From Micromonospora sp. C31 (GTDB lineage: Bacteria > Actinomycetota > Actinomycetes > Mycobacteriales > Micromonosporaceae): a stretch of 64,000 bases of DNA. The stretch spans positions 124,001-188,000 of the forward strand of contig NZ_JAGPXN010000003.1 in NCBI RefSeq assembly GCF_018070575.1. Direction: 5' to 3'. The notes beneath the pieces were generated by a model. The model saw only the letters and a list, made by a program, of their open reading frames with translations, did no database searches and was not told the DNA's origin. The position numbers and the translations under genes are program-made. This document shows positions 28,591 through 37,254 of the stretch, in pieces (position 1 is the stretch's first letter; each line of letters opens with the position of its first letter).

Positions 28591-29673
28591 TCAGTCCGCG
28601 CGGCGGGTGGCGGCGATGGCCAGGTCGACGAGGGCCTGCCGGGCCTCGGTGTCCAGGTCGACGGCGGCCAGCGCGGCCAGCGCGGTGTCGGTCAGCATGG
28701 CGATCCGCTCCTCCGTACGCGCCAACGCCCCGCTGCCGTCGATGAGCCCACGCAGCCGGGCGATCCCGGCCTCGTCCAGCCCGGGGTCGCCGAGCGTGCC
28801 GAGCAGCACGTCCCGGCCCGCCCCGTCGGTCGTCTCCAGCGCCGCCGCCACCAGGTACGTCCGCTTGCCCTCGCGTAGGTCGTCGCCGGCCGGCTTGCCG
28901 GTCTGGACCGGGTCGCCGAAGACCCCCAGCACGTCGTCGCGGAGCTGGAACGCCTCGCCCAGCGGCAGCCCGTACGCCGAGTACGCCGCCCGGACCTCCG
29001 CCGGCGCGTCGGCCAGCGCGGCACCGACCAGCAGGGGCCGCTCGACCGTGTACTTCGCCGACTTGTAGCGGGCGACCTTGCCGGCCCGCTCCACCGAGGT
29101 GTCCCCGGTGACCTGGGTCAGCACGTCGAGGTACTGGCCGACGGTGACCTCGGTGCGCATGGCGTCGAAGACCGGCCGGGCGCGGGCCACCGTGCGCGGA
29201 TCCAGCCCGGCGGAGTGCAGCAGCTCGTCCGACCAGACCAGGGCCAGGTCGCCCAGGAGGATCGCCGCGGCGTCGCCGAAGCCGTCCGCGTCGCCGCCCC
29301 AGCCGGCCGCCCGGTGCCGGGCCGCGAACCGCCGGTGCACGGCCGGCTCGCCGCGCCGGGTGTCGGAGCGGTCCATGAGGTCGTCGTGGATCAGCGCGCT
29401 GGCCTGCACGAACTCCAACGAGGCCAGGGCGGTGACCACCTGGTCGGTGTCCACCCCGCCGGCTCCCCGGAAACCCCAGTAGGCGAACGCCGGCCGCAGC
29501 CGCTTGCCGCCGCCGAGGACGAACGCCTCGATCGCCTCGGCGAGCGGAGCCAGGGCGTCGTCGACCCCGGCCATCCAGGCGCGCTGGCTGGCGAGGAACT
29601 CGGTCAGGGCCTTGTCGATCCGTTGACGCAGCCCGGCGCGGTCGACGGGGGAAACGGGAGCAGCGTGGGTCAC
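28591..29673 (-). CDS. polyprenyl (geranylgeranyl-type) diphosphate synthase
   Basis: 360 residues of the trans-isoprenyl synthase family. The first aspartate-rich motif is DDLMD (97-101), followed by RRG; the second is DDVLG (246-250); GGGKRLRP (54-61) binds isopentenyl diphosphate. It makes a C15-C20 (or longer) prenyl diphosphate and is the nearest candidate precursor source for the carotenoid operon 4 kb away. GTG start at 29673 with TAGCGT six bases upstream, so probably leaderless even though a same-strand gene ends just before it. M. tuberculosis has idsA2 at the matching position. Confidence 0.92.
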   Translation of the reverse strand: MTHAAPVSPVDRAGLRQRIDKALTEFLASQRAWMAGVDDALAPLAEAIEAFVLGGGKRLRPAFAYWGFRGAGGVDTDQVVTALASLEFVQASALIHDDLMDRSDTRRGEPAVHRRFAARHRAAGWGGDADGFGDAAAILLGDLALVWSDELLHSAGLDPRTVARARPVFDAMRTEVTVGQYLDVLTQVTGDTSVERAGKVARYKSAKYTVERPLLVGAALADAPAEVRAAYSAYGLPLGEAFQLRDDVLGVFGDPVQTGKPAGDDLREGKRTYLVAAALETTDGAGRDVLLGTLGDPGLDEAGIARLRGLIDGSGALARTEERIAMLTDTALAALAAVDLDTEARQALVDLAIAATRRAD

Positions 29674-29682
29674 GCCCCGACG

Positions 29683-31107
29683 CTATCCGGTCGGCGTGGG
29701 GCCCGTCGCGCCACCGGGGGGCCGACGCGCCGTACGCCCCGCGGGAGCCGGCCCGCCGGCCCGCCCAGGTGGCGGCCCCGAACGGGGCAGGTACGGGGCG
29801 GCCGACGCGGCGAGCGCCCGGTACCGCCGTACGGCCGGCTCGTCGCCGTGCCCGGCCAGCCGCCGGCGCACCTCGGCCAGCTGGCCCAGCGCGCGGGGCG
29901 ACCCGGCGCGGACCGCGTCGAGCAGCGCCTCGCCGGCCACCGCGCTGGCCCGCTCCACCTCGCCGAGTTGCAGATAGCCCCGGGCCAGCCAGCTGCCGTA
30001 GATCGCCGACGTGCGCGGGCCGCGCCCCCGGACGGCGTGCAGCGGCGCCTCGGCCGGGCGCGGGCGGCCCAGCGCGACCAGCGTGCGCCCGGTCATCGCG
30101 GCCAGTTCCGGCCCGTCGAGCCAGTAGAGCCATGGCGGTTCCCGGCCCGGTTCGGGTGCGTCGGTCACCCGGCGGGCCGCGTCGAGCGCCTGCGGGACCG
30201 CTCCCGCCCGGCCGCCCAGAGCCATGGCCAGGGCCACCCGGTGCAACAGCAGGGCCCGCAGACCGGGGCTGGCCGACCGCCGTGCCCCCGCGTACGCGGT
30301 GCGGGCCAGCACCAGCGCGCCGGCCGGGTCGCCGACGCCGGTGAGCAGGTGGCTGGCCGAGCCGAGCACGTGCCCGGCGAGCGCCGGGTCGCCGGCCGTC
30401 GCGGCGGCGCGCAACGCCAGCCGGTAGGCGTGCAGCGCGCCGGCGGCGTCCCCGGCGTCGGCGGTGAGCCAACCCGCGAGCTGGGCGGACTCGGCCAGTT
30501 CGAGCAGCAGTCGAGGGCGCGCGGCGGGGCCGCACCCGGACAGCGCCCGCACCGCGCGTCCCAGCCGGTAGGCCCCGAGCCCGGCCAGGTCGGCCCCGCC
30601 GGCGAGGTCGTCGAGCCGGCGTAGCTGCGCCAGCCGCACCGGCCCTTCCGGCCCGTCGGTGTCCGCCGTCGCCGGCCGGGTGCCCGGCAGCCCGGGCCTG
30701 GCCGGGCTGCCCCGACCGTCGCCCCGACCGTCGGGTCGAGCGGGCGGTCCGGGCAGCAGCACGGCGTGCGGGTCGGCCAGCCAGCGCTGGGCCAGGGCCA
30801 GCAGTGCCGCCCGGGGCCGGGACCCGCCGAAGGCCGGCGGCGGACCGAGGCGGCGGGTGCGGGCCGCGGCGGCGGCCAGCAGGTCGACCGGCACCGCGAG
30901 GACGACGGCGAGCCAACCGAGCCAGAACACGCCGGGAACGCGCAGTTGCCGTTCCCACCGGGAGACCTCGTGCCGGCTGAGGGTCGGCACACCGGAGGCG
31001 GCGCAGAGCTCGGCCGCGAGCCGCAGCTGGCTCCGGCCCCGGGCCAGCCGGAGCTGGGCGAGCAGCGGCCCGAGCAGCTGCGGGCCGGGCGGCGGGGGCG
31101 GCGTCAT
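29683..31107 (-). CDS. XRE-family HTH regulator with TPR-like C terminus
   Basis: 474 residues. The N-terminal HTH (LLAQLRLARGRSQLRLAAELCAASGVPTLSRHEVSRWERQLRVP) carries a short hydrophobic segment (LGWLAVVLAVPVDLLAAA) behind it. The remaining roughly 350 residues are Ala/Leu/Arg-rich helices resembling TPR repeats (GALHAYRLALRAAATAGDPALAGHVLGSASHLL and similar). Many actinobacterial regulators of this build control antibiotic or developmental genes, but the target and ligand are unknown here. GGAGG lies five bases before the ATG. It is divergent from metF. Confidence 0.82.
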   Translation of the reverse strand: MTPPPPPGPQLLGPLLAQLRLARGRSQLRLAAELCAASGVPTLSRHEVSRWERQLRVPGVFWLGWLAVVLAVPVDLLAAAAARTRRLGPPPAFGGSRPRAALLALAQRWLADPHAVLLPGPPARPDGRGDGRGSPARPGLPGTRPATADTDGPEGPVRLAQLRRLDDLAGGADLAGLGAYRLGRAVRALSGCGPAARPRLLLELAESAQLAGWLTADAGDAAGALHAYRLALRAAATAGDPALAGHVLGSASHLLTGVGDPAGALVLARTAYAGARRSASPGLRALLLHRVALAMALGGRAGAVPQALDAARRVTDAPEPGREPPWLYWLDGPELAAMTGRTLVALGRPRPAEAPLHAVRGRGPRTSAIYGSWLARGYLQLGEVERASAVAGEALLDAVRAGSPRALGQLAEVRRRLAGHGDEPAVRRYRALAASAAPYLPRSGPPPGRAGGPAPAGRTARRPPGGATGPTPTG

Positions 31108-31404
31108 CGGTTCCTCCGGGCGGGTGTCGGCACGGCGGCGGCGCAGACCCCGGAACGGGACCGGTGCGCCACCGGTGGATGCTGACCCCCGCGCGTGCCC
31201 CCGGGCGGGTCGGCCTACGGCCGGGACCACCCCGCGCAGTCACATGACTACTCCGTGGGTACGACACTTCGCGGCCCCGGTGACCGGCCCCCGCCGCCGG
31301 CCCGCGCGCCCGGCCCGGCCCGGAGCCGCCCGCCGGGCCCGGTCCGGTGTCCACCAGTGTGGGAAGGTCTCGGTATGCGGGGCCCGGCCCGCTAGAGTCG
31401 TGGC

Positions 31405-32322
31405 GTGGCGCTCGGTCTTCCATCGGTCCTCCCCAATCCCCAGCCGGCGATCGGGGAGCTGATCCGCGACCGGCAGCCGACCTTCTCCTTCGAGTTCTTC
31501 CCGCCCAAGACCGAGCAGGGCGAGCGACTGCTGTGGCAGGCGATCCGCGAGCTGGAGTCGCTGCGCCCGTCCTTCGTATCGATCACCTACGGCGCCGGCG
31601 GGTCGACCCGCGACACCACCGTGGCGGTCACCGAGCGGATCGCCACCGAGACCACCCTGCTGCCGATGGCCCACCTGACCGCGGTCAGCCACTCGGTGGC
31701 AGAGCTGCGCCACGTCATCGGCAGGCTCGCCGGGGTCGGGGTGCGCAACGTGCTCGCTGTGCGGGGCGACCCGCCGGGCGACCCGGGCGGCGACTGGGTG
31801 TGTCACCCCGAGGGCGTGCTCTACGCCGAGGACCTGGTCCGTCTGGTGCGCGACGCGGGCGACTTCAGCGTCGGGGTGGCGGCCTTCCCCTACAAGCATC
31901 CGCGCTCGTCCGACGTGGCCAGCGACACGGAGCACTTCGTCCGCAAGTGCCGGGCCGGCGCCGACTTCGCGATCACCCAGATGTTCTTCGACGCCGACGA
32001 CTACCTGCGGCTGCGCGACCGGGTCGCCGCCGCCGGCTGCGACACGCCCATCCTGGCCGGCGTGATGCCGGTGACCCAGATCGGCACCATCGAGCGTTCG
32101 GTGCAGCTCTCGGGGGCGCCCTTCCCGCCGGCCCTGGCCGAGCGGTTCGCGAAGGTCGCCGACGACCCGGAGGCGGTACGCCGGCTCGGTGTCGAGCAGG
32201 CCAGCGAGATGTGCCGGCGGCTGCTCGACGAGGGCGTGCCCGGGATCCACTTCATCACCCTCAACCGCTCCACCGCCACCCGCGAGGTCTGGCAGAACAT
32301 CCAAGCCGGCGCGCGGGTGTGA
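31405..32322 (+). CDS. metF: methylenetetrahydrofolate reductase
   Basis: 305 residues, FAD-dependent TIM barrel that reduces 5,10-methylene- to 5-methyl-tetrahydrofolate for methionine synthesis. PTFSFEFFPPKTEQGE, FVSITYGAGGSTRD, VLAVRGDPPGD and KCRAGADFAITQMFFD are family blocks. Start is GTG at 31405 with TAGAGT six bases upstream and no ribosome site, a clear leaderless case. The CDP-alcohol phosphatidyltransferase gene starts inside its stop codon (GTGA). M. tuberculosis Rv2172c is the positional counterpart. Confidence 0.93.
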   Translation: MALGLPSVLPNPQPAIGELIRDRQPTFSFEFFPPKTEQGERLLWQAIRELESLRPSFVSITYGAGGSTRDTTVAVTERIATETTLLPMAHLTAVSHSVAELRHVIGRLAGVGVRNVLAVRGDPPGDPGGDWVCHPEGVLYAEDLVRLVRDAGDFSVGVAAFPYKHPRSSDVASDTEHFVRKCRAGADFAITQMFFDADDYLRLRDRVAAAGCDTPILAGVMPVTQIGTIERSVQLSGAPFPPALAERFAKVADDPEAVRRLGVEQASEMCRRLLDEGVPGIHFITLNRSTATREVWQNIQAGARV

Positions 32323-33056
32323 CTCCGCTGCCGCGACACCTGACCGGCGGCGCGACGGTTGATCCGAAGGTGGGCACACAGCTGAACTGGGACGAGTACG
32401 CCACCGCCTGGGCACGGCTGCACGGGGGCTTCGACCCCCGGGCGGCGGCCCCGGTCGTCCGCGCCTGGCTGCGCTTCGCCTACCACGTCGGGTTCGTGCT
32501 GGGCCGGCTGCGGGTCGGCCCGACCCCGGTCACCGTGGTCGGCGTGCTGCTCTGTGCCTGCGTGCCGCTGTTCGCCGTACGGCCGCAGGACGGTCCCTTC
32601 CTGGCGTCGCTGTTCGTGCTGCTCGCCGCCGTGGCGGACAGCGTCGACGGCGCGGTGGCGGTGGCCACGAACCGGACCTCCCGGCTCGGCTACGTCTACG
32701 ACTCGCTGGCCGACCGGCTCGGCGAGGTCGCCTGGCTGGCCGCGTTCTGGCTGATCGGCGCGCCGGGGGCGCTCGTCGTGACCGCCGGCGCGCTCTCCTG
32801 GCTGCACGAGTACGTCCGCTCCCGGGCGGTCTCCGCCGGCATGCGGGAGCTCGGTGCGGTGACGGTGGGGGAGCGCCCCACCCGGGTCTCGGTGGCCCTG
32901 GTCGGGCTGCTGCTGGCCGGGCTGACCGGGCTGATCGAGCCGGACCTGGCCGCCGGCACGATCACCATGGCCACCGCCGTCTGGGTGCTGCTGGCCGGCT
33001 TCGGCCTCGGCCAGTTGCTCTCCGCCGTCCGCCGCGCCCTCATCGACGCCGGCTGA
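32319..33056 (+). CDS. CDP-alcohol phosphatidyltransferase-family membrane protein
   Basis: 245 residues with about six membrane helices. The CDP-OH-P motif is readable as DG-x2-A-x9-G-x3-D-x3-D (DGAVAVATNR, then RLGYVYDSLAD), with all aspartates present but Val where the motif usually has Arg after Ala. It probably exchanges CMP for an alcohol headgroup (phosphatidylglycerol- or inositol-phosphate-type lipid); the alcohol cannot be told. The GTG start overlaps the metF stop by four bases, so it depends on metF translation. A GGTGTAAGGAAGGG palindromic element follows. Confidence 0.85.
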   Translation: MTPLPRHLTGGATVDPKVGTQLNWDEYATAWARLHGGFDPRAAAPVVRAWLRFAYHVGFVLGRLRVGPTPVTVVGVLLCACVPLFAVRPQDGPFLASLFVLLAAVADSVDGAVAVATNRTSRLGYVYDSLADRLGEVAWLAAFWLIGAPGALVVTAGALSWLHEYVRSRAVSAGMRELGAVTVGERPTRVSVALVGLLLAGLTGLIEPDLAAGTITMATAVWVLLAGFGLGQLLSAVRRALIDAG

Positions 33057-33095
33057 CGGCTGCGCTCACCCGGTACGCGGGGCTGGTGCGCCCGC

Positions 33096-33165
33096 CCGAA
33101 GGTGTAAGGAAGGGCCCCTTCCTATACCTCAGGCGTTAATAAGGTGCCCTTCCTTACACCTTCGG
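33096..33165. repeat. palindromic intergenic element, copy A
   Basis: CCGAAGGTGTAAGGAAGGG (33096-33114) pairs perfectly over 19 bp with 33147-33165. The 32-base centre carries CCCTTCCTATACC and GTTAATAAGG segments that could pair in part. It sits between two convergent genes (CDP-alcohol transferase and crtD). A related element with identical outer 14 bp lies at 63734-63793. It may act as a bidirectional terminator or be a REP-like dispersed element. Confidence 0.85.
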
Positions 33166-33168
33166 CAG

Positions 33169-34656
33169 CTACCAGGCGGGGCCGATCTCGTCGGCGACGA
33201 TCTGGGCGGAGAGCGTCACCATCGGCAGGCCGCCGCCCGGGTGGCTGGAGCCGCCGACCAGCCACAGCCCGTGCGCCGGGCCCCGGTTGGCGGGGCGCAG
33301 CAGGCCGCCGGCGGTGCCGTAGATCGACCCGCCGGGCGCGCCGGTCGCGTCGTCCAGGTCGGCCGGGGTGCGGACCTGCCGGAACACCAGCCGGTCCCGC
33401 ACGTCGACGCCGCGTTCGGCCAGCACGTCGAGGACGCGGTCGGCGTACGCCTCGGCGAGGCCGGGCCGGCGCCAGTCGACGGCCCCGGCGGCGGTGCCGT
33501 GCCGGGGGGCGTTGACCAGCACGAACCACGCCTCGTGGTCGGCCGGCCGGACCATCGGGTCGTCGGCGACGGTGACGAAGACGGTGGGGTCGGCCGCCGG
33601 CCGGGCCCGCATCCCGCGCCCCGGGTGGCCGAAGACCGCGTCGAACTCGGCGTCGTAGTCGCGGGGGAAGAACACGTTGTGGTGGGCCAGCCCGGAGTCG
33701 CCGGCGACGCCGAGCAGCAGTACGAAACCGGCCAGGCTGCGGTCGGTCAGCCCGGCCAGCCGGCGCGGGCTGGGCAGCAGGTCCCGGTAGAGGGTGAGCG
33801 CGTCGACGTTGGCCACCACCACGTCGGCGGGGACCGGCGCGGTGACGCCGCGCAGGCGTACGCCGTGCACCCGGCCGCCCGCCGCGTCGATCCGGGTGAC
33901 CGTGGCGCCGGTCCGTACGACCACGCCGAGGTCCAGGCAGCGGGTCAGCAGCGCGTCGGCGAGTGTGCCCAGCCCGCCGCGCAGGTACCAGCCGCCGAAG
34001 GTCAGCTCGGCGTAGGGCACGGCCACCAGCGCGGCCGGCGCCCGGCGCGGGTCGGCGCCCGTGTAGGTGGCGTAGCGGTCCAGCAGCATCCGCAGCCGGG
34101 GGTCGGACAGGTGCCGCCGGCCCAGCCCGCGTAGCGTCCGACCCGGCCCGATGGCGGCCAGGTCGCCCAGCCGCCAGGCCAGCGCGGCCAGGTCCAGCGG
34201 GGAGTCGATCGCGCGGCGCAGGATGTCCCGGTGCGAGGCCTGCCACACCCGCGCCGCCCGGCGCCACAGCCGCTGCCAGTCAGCGGCGGCCCGGTCGCCG
34301 AAGGCCGCGCCGACGCGGGCGGCGAACTCGGCCGGGTCGGCGCACGAGTCGAGGGCCGGGCCGCCGCCGGGGAAGACGTGCCGCACGATCGGGTCCACCG
34401 GCGTCAGGTCCAGGTACTCGTCGAGCTTCGCGCCGGTCGCCTCGAACAGGTCGTGGAAGACGTCCGGCAGGGTGAGCAGACTCGGCCCGGTGTCGAAGTG
34501 GAACGGGCCCGCCGGGGTGTCGTGGACGTACCGGCCGAGCTTGCCGCCGACGGTGTCCGCGCGTTCGAGCACGGTGACCTGGTGCCCGGTGGCGGCCAGC
34601 CGGGCGGCGGTGGCCAGCCCTCCCACGCCGGCGCCGACGACCACGATCCGCGCCAT
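33169..34656 (-). CDS. crtD: CrtI-family carotenoid desaturase (CrtD-like)
   Basis: 495 residues. The start IVVVGAGVGGLATAARLAATGHQVTVLERADTVGGKLG is a dinucleotide-binding fold of phytoene-desaturase type, and the C-terminal GLWLVGGSSHPGGGLPMV is the CrtI-family FAD motif. Because cruC and cruF lie upstream in the same operon, a 3',4'-desaturase (CrtD) working on hydrated acyclic ends is more likely than phytoene desaturase itself. GGGAGG lies six bases before the ATG, 11 nt after the cruC stop. Last gene of the operon. Confidence 0.88.
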   Translation of the reverse strand: MARIVVVGAGVGGLATAARLAATGHQVTVLERADTVGGKLGRYVHDTPAGPFHFDTGPSLLTLPDVFHDLFEATGAKLDEYLDLTPVDPIVRHVFPGGGPALDSCADPAEFAARVGAAFGDRAAADWQRLWRRAARVWQASHRDILRRAIDSPLDLAALAWRLGDLAAIGPGRTLRGLGRRHLSDPRLRMLLDRYATYTGADPRRAPAALVAVPYAELTFGGWYLRGGLGTLADALLTRCLDLGVVVRTGATVTRIDAAGGRVHGVRLRGVTAPVPADVVVANVDALTLYRDLLPSPRRLAGLTDRSLAGFVLLLGVAGDSGLAHHNVFFPRDYDAEFDAVFGHPGRGMRARPAADPTVFVTVADDPMVRPADHEAWFVLVNAPRHGTAAGAVDWRRPGLAEAYADRVLDVLAERGVDVRDRLVFRQVRTPADLDDATGAPGGSIYGTAGGLLRPANRGPAHGLWLVGGSSHPGGGLPMVTLSAQIVADEIGPAW

Positions 34657-34667
34657 GCCGCGCCTCC

Positions 34668-35795
34668 CTAGGTGACGGGGCGGCCGCGCCAGGACAGGCG
34701 ACGCCGCTTCCGCAGATGGTACGACCGCAGGGTCAACCAACCGAGGACCACGACCGATACGGGGTGTGCCAGCGCGTCGGGCCACCACCGGCCGCCCGTC
34801 GCCCGGGCGCTGACCGCCCGCCCGGTGACTCCGAGCAGGTAGGCGGCGAGAGCCGCGGCGGCCACCGCCGGGGCGCCGGCGGCCAGGGCGACGACCGCCA
34901 GCAGCGGGGGGGCGGTGTAGAGCAGGAGCAGCAGGGCCACCACGGCGGCGGCGGCCCCCGGATGGCCGAAGGTGGCCCAGAGCGACTTCGAGTAGCCGTC
35001 GCGCAGCTGCGGCCAGTCCTCGTACATCCGGCAGGTGGCCAGCCGCGAGCCGTCGGCGAGGGCGATCCGGCCGCCGGCCCGCTTGACCGCGCGGGCCAGC
35101 TCCACGTCCTCCAGGATCTTCCCGGCCACCACGGCGTGCCCGCCGGCGGTCTCGTAGCCGGCCCGGTCCACCACCAGGAACTGTCCGCCGGCGGCGGCCA
35201 GCGACGGCCGCCGCGAGCGCTCCATCGCCCGCAGCGGCAGGAAGGTCAGCCACAGCCACTGCAACAGTGGCTGGACCAGCCGGTCGGCCACCGTCGCCAC
35301 CAGGATCCGGGGGTACGGCGACAGCAGCGTCACCCGCGCGGCACGCAGCTCGGTGACGGCCGCCGCGACCGCGTCCGGGGCGAGCACCACGTCGGCGTCG
35401 ACGAAGACCAGCGCGGTCGCCGCGGGGTCGGCCCGGGTGGCCAACTGCCAGCAGGCGTGCGGCTTGCCCAGCCAGCCCGGCGGCGGGGCGACGCCGTCGA
35501 GCAGGGTGACCCGGGGGTCGCCGCCGGCCACCGCGCGGACCACGTCCGCGGTGCCGTCGGTCGAGCCGTCGTCGAGCACCACCACGCGCAGCCCTGGCAC
35601 GCCCCGCTGGGCGAGCAGCGCGCGCAGGCACGGGGTGACCCGCCCCGCCTCGTCGCGCAGCGGCAGCAGCACCGCCACGGGCTCGGTGACCGGCGCCGGC
35701 CGTTCGGCCGGGCGGCGCAGCCAGCGGCCGGCGTTGACGAGGGTGTGTGCGGTCAGCGCGGCCACGCCGAGCAGCAGCGCGAGCACGGCGGTCAT
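34668..35795 (-). CDS. cruC: family 2 glycosyltransferase, carotenoid glycosylation (CruC-like)
   Basis: 375 residues. An N-terminal hydrophobic helix is followed by a GT2 domain: PVAVLLPLRDEAG, VVVLDDGSTDGTAD, FVDADVVLAPDAV (DxD), and AGKILEDVELARAVK containing the catalytic ED. Three C-terminal hydrophobic segments (LLLLLYTAPPLLAVVALAAG and others) make it membrane-bound. By neighbourhood it should glycosylate the hydroxyl set by CruF. The start ATG overlaps the cruF stop by four bases (ATGA). Confidence 0.85.
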   Translation of the reverse strand: MTAVLALLLGVAALTAHTLVNAGRWLRRPAERPAPVTEPVAVLLPLRDEAGRVTPCLRALLAQRGVPGLRVVVLDDGSTDGTADVVRAVAGGDPRVTLLDGVAPPPGWLGKPHACWQLATRADPAATALVFVDADVVLAPDAVAAAVTELRAARVTLLSPYPRILVATVADRLVQPLLQWLWLTFLPLRAMERSRRPSLAAAGGQFLVVDRAGYETAGGHAVVAGKILEDVELARAVKRAGGRIALADGSRLATCRMYEDWPQLRDGYSKSLWATFGHPGAAAAVVALLLLLYTAPPLLAVVALAAGAPAVAAAALAAYLLGVTGRAVSARATGGRWWPDALAHPVSVVVLGWLTLRSYHLRKRRRLSWRGRPVT

Positions 35796-36682
35796 GCGGT
35801 CGCGTCGACGCCGGGGCGGTGCGGCTGACGGGGGCGGTGCCGGTCGTCGCGCCGGGCGCGCAGCAGCGTGACCGCCAGCGGCACGGCGGCCACCGACATG
35901 CCGACCGCGCCCCACAGCGCCGAGGTGGGCAGGCCGAGGAAGACCGCGTGGGCCAGCACGCTGGAGAAGTACGTCCACAGCCAGAGCGCGAACATCGGAC
36001 CGTCGCGCCCGTCGGTGGTGGCCACGGCGGGCCCGGCCAGCGGGCGCAGCGCGCTCATCATCAGCACGGCGAAGAGCAGCCAACCCAGGTAGTTGCTCAC
36101 CGGGATGCCGGGCAGGCCGGGCAGCGCGGGGGTGGCGTCCCGCCAGACCCAGTAGCCCTCGGCCACCATCTGCGGGTCGAGGAAGAGGTCCCAGGCGGCC
36201 AGCCCGACGGCCGCCAGCGCGATTCGCCGGACGGGGAACCGGCCTCCCGGCCGACCACCGATGCCCGGCCCGCTGCCGGGGGCGCCGCCGGCCCCCAGTG
36301 GCCCGCCGCCGGCGTCGCCCCCGGTCAGCCGGGTGGCGGCCAGCCAGGCCGGCCACGCCATCCAGGTCCAGGCCAGCGGGATGATCAGTGGCACCCCGGC
36401 CAGCTTCGGTCCCAGCTCGCCGGAGTAGTCGTAGCTGCCGAACGGGAAGCCGGTGGTCACCCCGAGCGCCTCGATGGCGAACCCGCCGACCGTGGCCACC
36501 GCGACCAGCGCCGCCGCCGTACGCGGGCCCCGGCTGAGCAGCGCGTGGCCGACCGAGAGCAGGTAGCCGAGCACGACGGTGGCGACGGTCAGCCGGGCCC
36601 GGGTCTGCCCGGTGGTCAGCGGGTAGCAGATCTGCGCCAGCACCAGCACGGCCAGCAGCGCCCAGGACAGCCGTCGGGTCAC
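35792..36682 (-). CDS. cruF: carotenoid 1',2'-hydratase, CruF-like membrane protein
   Basis: 296 residues with about seven membrane helices. GFAIEALGVTTGFPFGSYDYSGELGPKLAGVPLIIPLAWTWMAWPAW and AWDLFLDPQMVAEGYWVWRD are the diagnostic blocks of the CruF/bisanhydrobacterioruberin-hydratase family, which adds water to the terminal double bond of acyclic carotenoid ends. A Gly/Pro-rich cytoplasmic loop of about 40 residues in the middle looks like an insertion. The start GTG overlaps the GNAT stop by four bases. Confidence 0.87.
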   Translation of the reverse strand: MTRRLSWALLAVLVLAQICYPLTTGQTRARLTVATVVLGYLLSVGHALLSRGPRTAAALVAVATVGGFAIEALGVTTGFPFGSYDYSGELGPKLAGVPLIIPLAWTWMAWPAWLAATRLTGGDAGGGPLGAGGAPGSGPGIGGRPGGRFPVRRIALAAVGLAAWDLFLDPQMVAEGYWVWRDATPALPGLPGIPVSNYLGWLLFAVLMMSALRPLAGPAVATTDGRDGPMFALWLWTYFSSVLAHAVFLGLPTSALWGAVGMSVAAVPLAVTLLRARRDDRHRPRQPHRPGVDATA

Positions 36683-37254
36683 GGGGCGCCCCGGCCGGGC
36701 GCGGCGGGTGTCGGCGGCTCCAACGGCAGGTCCCGGCCGAGTACGCCGAAGGGGCGCTCGTCGCCGGGGAAGTGGAAGTCGCGCAGGACGTCGACGAAGC
36801 CGAACCGGCGGTACAGCCGCCAGGCCCGCGACCGCGCCTCGTCGGCCTCCGGGGTGGAGAGCAGCGTGGTCGTCCCCTCCGCCAGGCTGAGCAGGGCCCG
36901 CAGTTGCCGCGCGCCCAGGCCGTGGCCCTGTGCGGGCGGGCGGACGTGCAGCTCGACCACCTCGAAGCAGCGGGTCAGCCAGCGCTGCCGGGTCGGGGCG
37001 TCGAGGGCCCGCCAGACCTGGTCGTGCCACCACTGCCCGGAGCTGCCCAGGTAGCCGTAGCCGAAGCCGGCCAGGTGGCCCTCGCTGGTGAGGCTGGCGA
37101 CGGCGCGGAAGCCGGGTCGGCGTACGTGGGTGGCGATGTAGCCGCGCCGGGCCTCCAGCAGCTCCGGCCGGTATCCCATCGCCTCACCGTAGACGGCCAC
37201 CACGTCGTCCAGCCGTCGGACGAGATCGTCCGGCGTCCACCGCACCAACCTCAT
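36679..37254 (-). CDS. GNAT-family N-acetyltransferase
   Basis: 191 residues. The acetyl-CoA loop is seen in FEVVELHVRPPAQGHGLGARQLRALL (Q-x-x-G-x-G/A). LLSTPEADEARSRAWRLYRRFGFVDV gives the last strand and helix. The acceptor is unknown. It starts at an ATG overlapping the crtA stop and ends overlapping the cruF start, so it is fully embedded in the carotenoid operon. Whether it acts on the pigment is open. Confidence 0.85.
   Translation of the reverse strand: MRLVRWTPDDLVRRLDDVVAVYGEAMGYRPELLEARRGYIATHVRRPGFRAVASLTSEGHLAGFGYGYLGSSGQWWHDQVWRALDAPTRQRWLTRCFEVVELHVRPPAQGHGLGARQLRALLSLAEGTTTLLSTPEADEARSRAWRLYRRFGFVDVLRDFHFPGDERPFGVLGRDLPLEPPTPAAPGRGAP

Noticed and set aside
28115..31423. 1102-codon minus-strand frame across idsA and the XRE-TPR gene
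   Set aside because: Out of frame with both real minus-strand genes and Arg/Gly-rich only.
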